64,000 bases of DNA from Flaveria trinervia (lineage: Eukaryota > Streptophyta > Magnoliopsida > Asterales > Asteraceae). Positions 57,942 to 64,000 of this stretch are shown piece by piece. Both the position numbers and the translations under genes were made by a program. Below the pieces are notes generated by a model that saw only the letters and a list, made by a program, of their open reading frames with translations, searched no databases and was not told the DNA's origin. The stretch is from positions 59,567,376 to 59,631,375 of the forward strand of contig CM046442.1 of assembly GCA_025506515.1 (NCBI GenBank), read 5' to 3'. The stretch's first letter is position 1; every line of letters starts with the position of its first letter.

Positions 57942-58982
57942 GTGAAAGCATACCAACTAATCATTACCTCTGATGTAATGAAGCAAGTCAAGGAGGTTCA
58001 GGATGAGGCATTAAAAGAAGATCATCTAAACTCTGAAAGAATGAGAGGTCTGGTTGGGGAATTGACTGAAAACACACTTGGTGTTAAAACTCAATTTGGA
58101 CGGGTGTGGATTCCTCATTTCGGGAATCTACGTGTCAAGATTATGGACGAAGCTCACAAGACCCGATACTCTATCCATCCCGGTAACACAAAGATGTACC
58201 AATACATGAAGAAGGATTATTGGTGGCCGGGTATGAAGCGTGACGTGGTGGAGTATGTGAGCAAATTCCTTACTTGTTTGCAAGTGAAGGCGGATCATCA
58301 AAAGCCGTATGGGAAAATCCAACCTTTGGATATACCGGAATAGAAGTGGGAGCACATCACCATGGGTTTCATTACGAAGCTGCCACGTACTCCGAAAGGA
58401 TACGATTCCATATAGGTGATTGTTGACCGCTTGACGAAGAGTGCTCACTTCCTACCGATCCGTGAGACATATTCATCCGAGAGGTTGGCTGACCTGTTCA
58501 TCAAGGAGATTTTAACTCGTCATGGTGTACCGGTTTCCATTGTGTCTGATCGTGACACCCGGTTTATGTCTAAATTCTAGAAGAAATTCCATGATGCCAT
58601 GGGGACGAGGTTACATATTAGCACGACTTATCATCCCCAAACTGATGGTGAGTAAGAGAGGACCATACAGACGTTGGAGGACATGCTTCAGGCATGTGTA
58701 ATCGATTTTGGGGGAAGTTGGGACGACCACTTACCGTTAGCTGAATTCTCACACAACAATAGTTATCATGCTAGCATTGGCATGCCACCATAAGAGATGC
58801 TATACGGTAGGCGATGCAGAACACCCGTTTGTTGGGGTGATATTGGTCAAAAGGAATTGGGGAGCGTCGAAGTAATCGAGGCTACGACGGAGAAGCTTGA
58901 GAAGATTAAAGCTTTCATGAAGGCAGCTAAAGATAGACAGAAGTCGTATGCCGATAAACGACGCAGACCGATCGAGTTCTAG
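57942..58982 (+). pseudogene. G2 integrase, with in-frame stops
   Basis: The HHCC zinc-binding region is at 58150-58290 (YSIHPGNTKMYQYMKKDYWW, FLTCLQVKADHQKP). The catalytic core VIVDRLTKSAHFLPI, VSIVSDRDTRFMSKF and the TTYHPQTDGE segment follow in the same frame. In-frame stops are at 58341, 58413, 58578, 58653, 58791 and 58980, with no frameshift. Confidence 0.85.
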
Positions 58983-59405
58983 GTGGGTGACCGGGTTATG
59001 TTGAAGGTCTCACCTTGGAAGGGAATTATCAGATTCAAGAAGCGGGGCAAGTTGAGCCCAAGATATATAGACCCTTTCCGAATCATTGCTCGAGTAGGAG
59101 AGGTGGCCTATAGGTTGGAATTACCGGATGAGTTAAGTGGGATTCATCCGACATTCCATGTGTCTCATCTGAGAAAGTGTATAGCTGATGAAGACATGAT
59201 TGTTCCACTGGAGGATATTGAAGTAGATGAAAGGCTCAATTATGTGGAGCAACCAGTGGCAATCATCGATCATAAAGAGAAGAGGCTGCAGAATAAAGTG
59301 GTTCCTCTTGTGCATGTACAGTGGAAGCACAGGAAGGGATCCGAGTCTACATGGGAGACTGAGGAGGAGATGAGGCAGCATTATCCTTATATGTTTGAGG
59401 AATAA
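58983..59405 (+). pseudogene. G2 integrase C-terminus with chromodomain
   Basis: GDRVMLKVSPWKGIIRF and the GPF/Y-like SPRYIDPFRIIARVG lead to HPTFHVSHLRKCI, then a chromodomain-like tail VPLVHVQWKHRKGSESTWET ending HYPYMFEE. Chromodomains of this kind direct chromovirus integration to heterochromatin, a known property of the group. This end segment is free of stops. Confidence 0.88.
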
Positions 59406-59430
59406 TAGGTTTCGGGGACGAAACCTATAT

Positions 59431-59442
59431 AAGGGGGGTAGA
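59431..59442 (+). other. Polypurine tract of G2
   Basis: AAGGGGGGTAGA, two bases before the right LTR. Confidence 0.8.
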
Positions 59443-60076
59443 CTTGTAACACCCGGCTATTTTTACAAATCAATATATAAAGAATAAAAGCAAGAAAGGC
59501 AATTAAGTCCAAGTGGAAGGACTAAAAGTGTAAGAAGGACACAAATTTTTGAAAGTTGGTGTAAAAGGTGGGCATGGCCGCCCACCCTCTTTTCAAATCA
59601 CCATCTTCTTCGGTTTTAGAGAGAGAGAGAGCAGAGAAAACTCTCGGTTGTTGCAGAGGAAGAAGAAGAAGAAGTGGGCGAATTCAAGGTAAGAATTCGA
59701 GGTTTTTATGTTTTTATGTTGGGTTTTATCCCGACTACATGCTTATGTACTTATGTGTTCGTGTATGTGCTCGAGTGTGTGTTTTGGGGTGCTTTTAGGT
59801 GTTGAACTCATTGTAAGCGGGTTAAAAGGAAGAGCACCCAAGTTGCACCAGGTGAGTTCTAGACCCCAGTTTTTACATGTTTTAAACTATCTTTGGGGCT
59901 GAAAACGTATTAAAACGATTTTTACAAGCTTGTGCATGTTTACCCGTATGTAATGTGTATGTTGAATGTTGGGTCTTGAATGTTTATAGGTTATTCATGT
60001 TTAGAATAGCCACGTTATGCTTAGAACATATGGGTTCGATGATTAGGATGGAAGATATCCTAGAAACATGTTTGCA

Positions 60077-60480
60077 AAATGCTCATGCGCCTAGATAAGT
60101 GTTCATACGTCTGAAATTGCCTTAGAAAGAATCAAGTGTAAGTCATGCGCCTAAACAGTAAACCATGCGCCTAAAATTTGCCTTAGAAAAGTCTAAGTAT
60201 AGCCCATGCGCCTGAACAGTGGTTCATTCGCCTAGAAATGTTCGTCGGATGACAAAGTGTAGGACCATGCGCCCCAATAGTGCCCATGCGCCCAAGTGGC
60301 CCATGCGCCTAAGTGTTCATGCGTCCGAATTGTATCCATGCGCCTAGATTGGGATGGAATTTACTAAGTGTTCAGACGTCCAAGAGTCCCCATGCACCTG
60401 AAAATGGCCCATGCGCCTAAGTGTTTTTCCATGCGCCTGAATAGTGTCCATGCGGCTGCATAGTGCCCATGCGCCTAGGA
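60077..60480 (+). repeat. Minisatellite CATGCGCCTAA in the G2 right LTR
   Basis: About 14 irregularly spaced copies of CATGCGCCTAA and variants (CATGCGCCCAA, CATGCGTCC), spaced by GTGT, ACAGT or AATAGTG. It sits at the same relative place as the AATGCGGATGA array of L2. That place is missing from the truncated left LTR of G2. Confidence 0.82.
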
Positions 60481-60597
60481 CTTAGAATATTTTTCTGTTT
60501 TTAGGGAAAATGTGTAAAGTAGGCTTTGACTTGGGAAATCCCCAGGGGACTATAAGTTGAATTTTGAGGTCATAAATAGAATGATGGGCATGTTATG

Positions 60598-60598
60598 A

Positions 60599-60631
<33 letters not shown>

Positions 60632-60652
60632 ATGATGATGATGATGTTGCAT
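60598..60652 (+). repeat. ATG trinucleotide microsatellite
   Basis: About 17 GAT/ATG units with one TAT interruption, inside the G2 right LTR. Confidence 0.9.
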
Positions 60653-61730
60653 GATTATGCATGATGTATGTTATGTATGTATGATGCCCTGTGATGATGT
60701 ATGTATGGTATGTTATGTTATGTTTCCATAATGATGAATGTTTATCTTTCCATGGCTTTACGAGTTATGTTAATGAATGAACCGAAAGTATTATGTAACG
60801 TAAAGTGAAAGATAATGAAAGAGGAACATGATGAATGAATGCATGCATTAACGAATGAATGAACGTAAAAAGTCTTGCAAGCAAATGTATGGAGGTTCAC
60901 ACCTAATGAAGGGTGTTAGCTCAACTGTGTGCGGGTTAGCTACCCCAGAAGGATGCACACTGGGGTCCAATCCTTGTGATTGACCACACGTATGGGATCC
61001 TTGCCGCTTGCCTCAAGTACTGGAGTCAGCTTCGTGCACAATGTTCGGGGTCTATAAAAGACTTCAGGCCGAGTAACCAGCTTCGTACACAATGTTCGGG
61101 GTATAGCCTATGGCATTGATCCGAAATAAAACGAAAAGATGAACGGTGAATGTACTTGCCTCAGGTACTGGAGTCAGCTTCGTGCATAATGTTCGGGGTC
61201 TATGATAGACCTCAGGCCCAGTAACCAGCTTCGTGCACAATGTCGGGGTATTGTACATGTCACCAGATGTAATGAATGAATGATGACTAACGTACGTAAT
61301 GGAAGATAATAATGATATTATCTGTATGTACGTATGATGTATGATCACGAACGAATGAAACGTATAGTATGGGCTTTGAAAAGAAATAAATAACGGTTTT
61401 ATGTATGTTTTATTATAAAACTAGAACTCACTCAGCAACGCTGACTTTTATACGTTTTTAGTTGGCAGGTAAACATTGCTGGGGATGGCACGTGGTGGCT
61501 GCTCAGCTCTTTTGGATTGCATCTATCTAATTAAGGCTTTTGTGATGTAATACAACGATATAATTTTGTAACCGACGAATGATGCATTGTTTTGCAAAAG
61601 TTTTTAAGATGAAATGAAATGCCACTTGTTTTATGTTTTCCGCTGCAATGTTTTGATGAATAAATGTAAAGTATATGTTTTACGTGCGATGAATCATCAG
61701 CTGTAAGCGTCCCGGGGACGCGGCCTTACA

Positions 61731-62261
61731 ACTTAATAACTAAGTGAGTCATTAGACTTTTTGCTTGACACCTAGCGACACTATTGACACTAATCACCAC
61801 CTAAACCCGCCACCTAGCACCATGACACTAAGCACACATAGAAGCATGCCACCTATCCCTACTAAAAACTTGATTAAGCAAGCTTATAACCTACCTCATC
61901 ATTAGAGTTAATGTGACATTCTCTATTATCTTTGCAACCTTCGGCCAATGAAGCCACCACCACACCGCCACAACTTACATCATGATCACTTCTCTCGGCT
62001 CTCTCTTCCCCTTTCAGCTCTCAATCCACCACCACCCTCAAACACTCGGTTCTCACCTCATCACCACCTCTTGATCACTAACAACCTCAAGAACAACATG
62101 GGCCAAGTTACTTTCCCAAGCTTATGATCAATCTTTAAACTCAAAGAAAAAGAACCCCAAAGTGGATTAGCAAGAGTCTAACCAAGAAATTCCCTTAAGG
62201 TTTCAATTATCCAACAAGGTATGATCCTCAAATCCCTAACTTATAAATCATATATATATAT

Positions 62262-62298
<37 letters not shown>

Positions 62299-63613
62299 GT
62301 TTGTCTAACACATATGATTAACCCTTTTAGCTAAATCATCAAGGTTCTTTGAAAAAACTCATAAACAGATGATTTTTATCAAAAATCAGTATGCAAGGAT
62401 TCAAAAACAGAAAGTTTGAAGGTTTTATAAAAATCAAAGAGTTAATTCAAAATGGTTAAAATGTAGATATTCTTGATGAATAAGATTAAATACTTAAATG
62501 AATGTCATTGTGGGAATAAAATTAGGAACTTGTTAGAAGATATTAGAAATAGATTTTTGTGAATTTTGATGGAGTTATAATAAGTAAACTAATTTATAAA
62601 TTATTTAAGTTAATGAAAGAAAATTTTCTACGGGAAGAATCAAACCTGACAAGAAGCTGGAAAAATTATATGTTGATTCTTATGATGTAGAGGACTTGTA
62701 GAAAATGTTTGGTGGCCTAATTCAAAGTTATGCATAAGTTATGAATTTTAGAAGTTCCTACTATTTGAAAATCGGGAAAATACTTAAATTGGAAGATAAT
62801 CATGAAATTTTTTCATAAAATATGAAAATTTTAATTTTAGGACATATTCTGTTATTTTTACCGAATATTAATGGAATGATAAAAATAAAAAAAATAGGTT
62901 CTGCTATGATTGTGAACTTAAGAAAATTCTGAACAAAAATACCTTTTATTATGTAAATCCTGACAAAATTTGATAAATTTTAGAGGCCCGAAGGTATTTT
63001 TACTAATTTATGTAATTAATATAAATTTTCAGAAACTAAACTCTGTAAATAATTGGAATATGAAATTTTAATATGTTATGTATGATTCTTGGACCCACTT
63101 GCTGTAAAGGTTTTGTAATATATGTTTGAATATAATTTTTGTAATAATTTTATAATATGAGGTACTGAAAATTTTGAAGAAAAGATATTTTCTAAACTAT
63201 AAATGTTTTGTTTAGGTTACCCATTGAAATAAAAGGTGAGACTCATAGCCCCGTTTTGTTCTTATAAGCTTTTTGGGGGAGAAAGCATACTGTTTTTATG
63301 ATTGATGCAATTATTTAAGATTTTGAGTTGTACTATCATTTATGTTACAACCATTAATTCGGATGTGGAACTGTTAGATAATATAGGTAGCGCTACTTAG
63401 GAAAATATTTCCTGCATCACAAGATGAGTGTTGTGATGCTATATTATCTGATTTTAAGAATTATGTGATGACAGTTATGAATCATCTGAGTATTATGTAA
63501 GGTTTGGTTGTATTTGATGCATCAAAAATATTTTGTCTGAAACTAAACCTATGATCTCACTAACTTTATGTTGACCATTTTGAGTATGCTTTTTCAGGAA
63601 ATCAGCATCTAAC
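61731..63613 (+). other. AT-rich stretch, probably LTR of another gypsy family
   Basis: No gene seen. It begins with a CCACC-rich pyrimidine region (61770-62130), then CAACAAGGTATGATCC (a splice-donor-like site as in the LTR leaders), a (TA)n run, long AT-rich sequence, GGTGAGACTCATAGCC at 63235 and GATCTCACTAACTTTATGTTGACC at 63552. The order recalls the gypsy LTRs in this window but the sequence is not alignable by eye. Confidence 0.4.
62256..62300. repeat. (TA)n microsatellite
   Basis: About 44 bp of TA steps with one TAA interruption. Confidence 0.95.
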
Positions 63614-64000
63614 TGTCACACCCTCAATATCCACATGCGAAGTTTTACCGTGAGGCGTATGAACAAACCAGGATCACAATCATTAGTTACTCAGAACCAC
63701 ACTATATGCCACATTCAAAACAAACCAACCAAAGTTTAAACGTTTAAAACCATGCGAAAGCGTTTTGTAAATAAGAGAAACTCAAAGTAAATAAATGCAG
63801 AATATGGCAAAACACGCGCCATCCCAATGTTCAACTCCCATAAATAAAAGGCAAACAAATATGACTATGAAATAAAGCCTTAGGATGCATGTTGGACCCA
63901 TGTTGTTCTCCTAATGGCAAGCTGAGTTAACGACCTCAGAATAGCATACTAAAAATGTCAACATAATCGTTGGTGAGTTTAATAGTTTGCATTTATCATA
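63614..64000 (+). mobile_element. Probable start of a further LTR
   Basis: TGTCACACCCTCAATATCC, followed by a GCGAAG...ACCAGGATCACAATCA pattern, resembles LTR starts common in eudicot gypsy elements. It runs off the right edge, so its partner and duplication cannot be checked. Confidence 0.4.

Larger units (their letters stand above)
53001..61730 (+). mobile_element. G2: Tekay-like chromovirus (Ty3-gypsy), defective
   Basis: Left LTR remnant (53001-54910, interrupted by LTR S), primer site, a short gag with zinc knuckles, protease, RT, RNase H, integrase, chromodomain, polypurine tract and full right LTR (59445-61730). The pol order RT-RH-IN is the gypsy order, and the C-terminal chromodomain places it among chromoviruses. 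By eye the shared parts of the LTRs differ at about 28 of 845 positions. The gag core is missing and pol has many stops. Confidence 0.9.
59445..61730 (+). mobile_element. G2 right LTR, complete
   Basis: A 2286-bp LTR from TGTAACACCCGG to GCGGCCTTACA. It includes a splice-donor-like CAAGGTAAGAATTCG at 59684, a minisatellite, an ATG microsatellite and two GGAGTCAGCTTCGTGCA units. It is the reference copy used here to recognise L1, L2 and the G2 left LTR. Confidence 0.9.

Overview
The window looks like a repeat-rich interval of a large flowering-plant nuclear genome, probably a eudicot. The evidence is long Ty3-gypsy and Ty1-copia LTR retrotransposons primed by initiator tRNA-Met sites, plant-type intron boundaries, and one dispersed multi-exon host gene. 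Some LTR sequence patterns recall Asteraceae, but that is only an impression. No rRNA, tRNA gene, CRISPR or bacterial-type operon was found.

Layout, left to right. (1) 1-30705 is a four-level nest. An old gypsy LTR (L1, 1-575 and 30021-30705) holds a complete solo gypsy LTR (L2, 576-30020). L2 holds a Sirevirus-like copia element A (2252-29292, target duplication AACTA). A holds a second Sirevirus-like copia element B (10874-23475, target duplication TTTTG). (2) 30706-32977 is non-genic apart from a decayed copia reverse-transcriptase relic (about 31955-32640). (3) 32978-40640, minus strand, is the only host gene I can support. It has 12 coding exons for a Prune-like DHH/DHHA2 phosphoesterase, with intact splice sites but three single-base indels. 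Intron 6 is 3.3 kb and holds DNA-transposon and SINE-like relics. (4) 40929-41709 is a 0.8 kb TA-rich microsatellite directly upstream of that gene. (5) 41715-43437, minus strand, is a gypsy gag-protease fragment (D). (6) 43990-52985, minus strand, is a third Sirevirus-like element C. It has lost its 5' LTR, its primer site and nearly all of RT-RNase H. (7) 53001-61730 is a Tekay-like chromovirus G2 with a 5'-truncated left LTR (itself carrying a copia LTR, S), a gag without its core, a pol frame with ten stops, a chromodomain and a full right LTR. (8) 61731-64000 is LTR-like sequence of other families.

Most of the DNA is dead mobile-element sequence. The most notable shared theme is that A, B and C each carry a large accessory ORF between pol and the 3' LTR. 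The three are related: an IY-x6-FW motif near residue 45, a YPRF motif about 200 residues in, then a low-complexity or coiled-coil middle and short helical GF/GY repeats. They show no obvious membrane segment. Each element also has its own short, often palindromic word scattered through its LTRs and internal spacers: A CCGCATTTG/AATGCGGAT, B CTTCCGAAG, C CTACTGAAG/CTTCAGTACTTG. Element A has a second polypurine-tract copy just after pol, which may mark where the accessory module was added.
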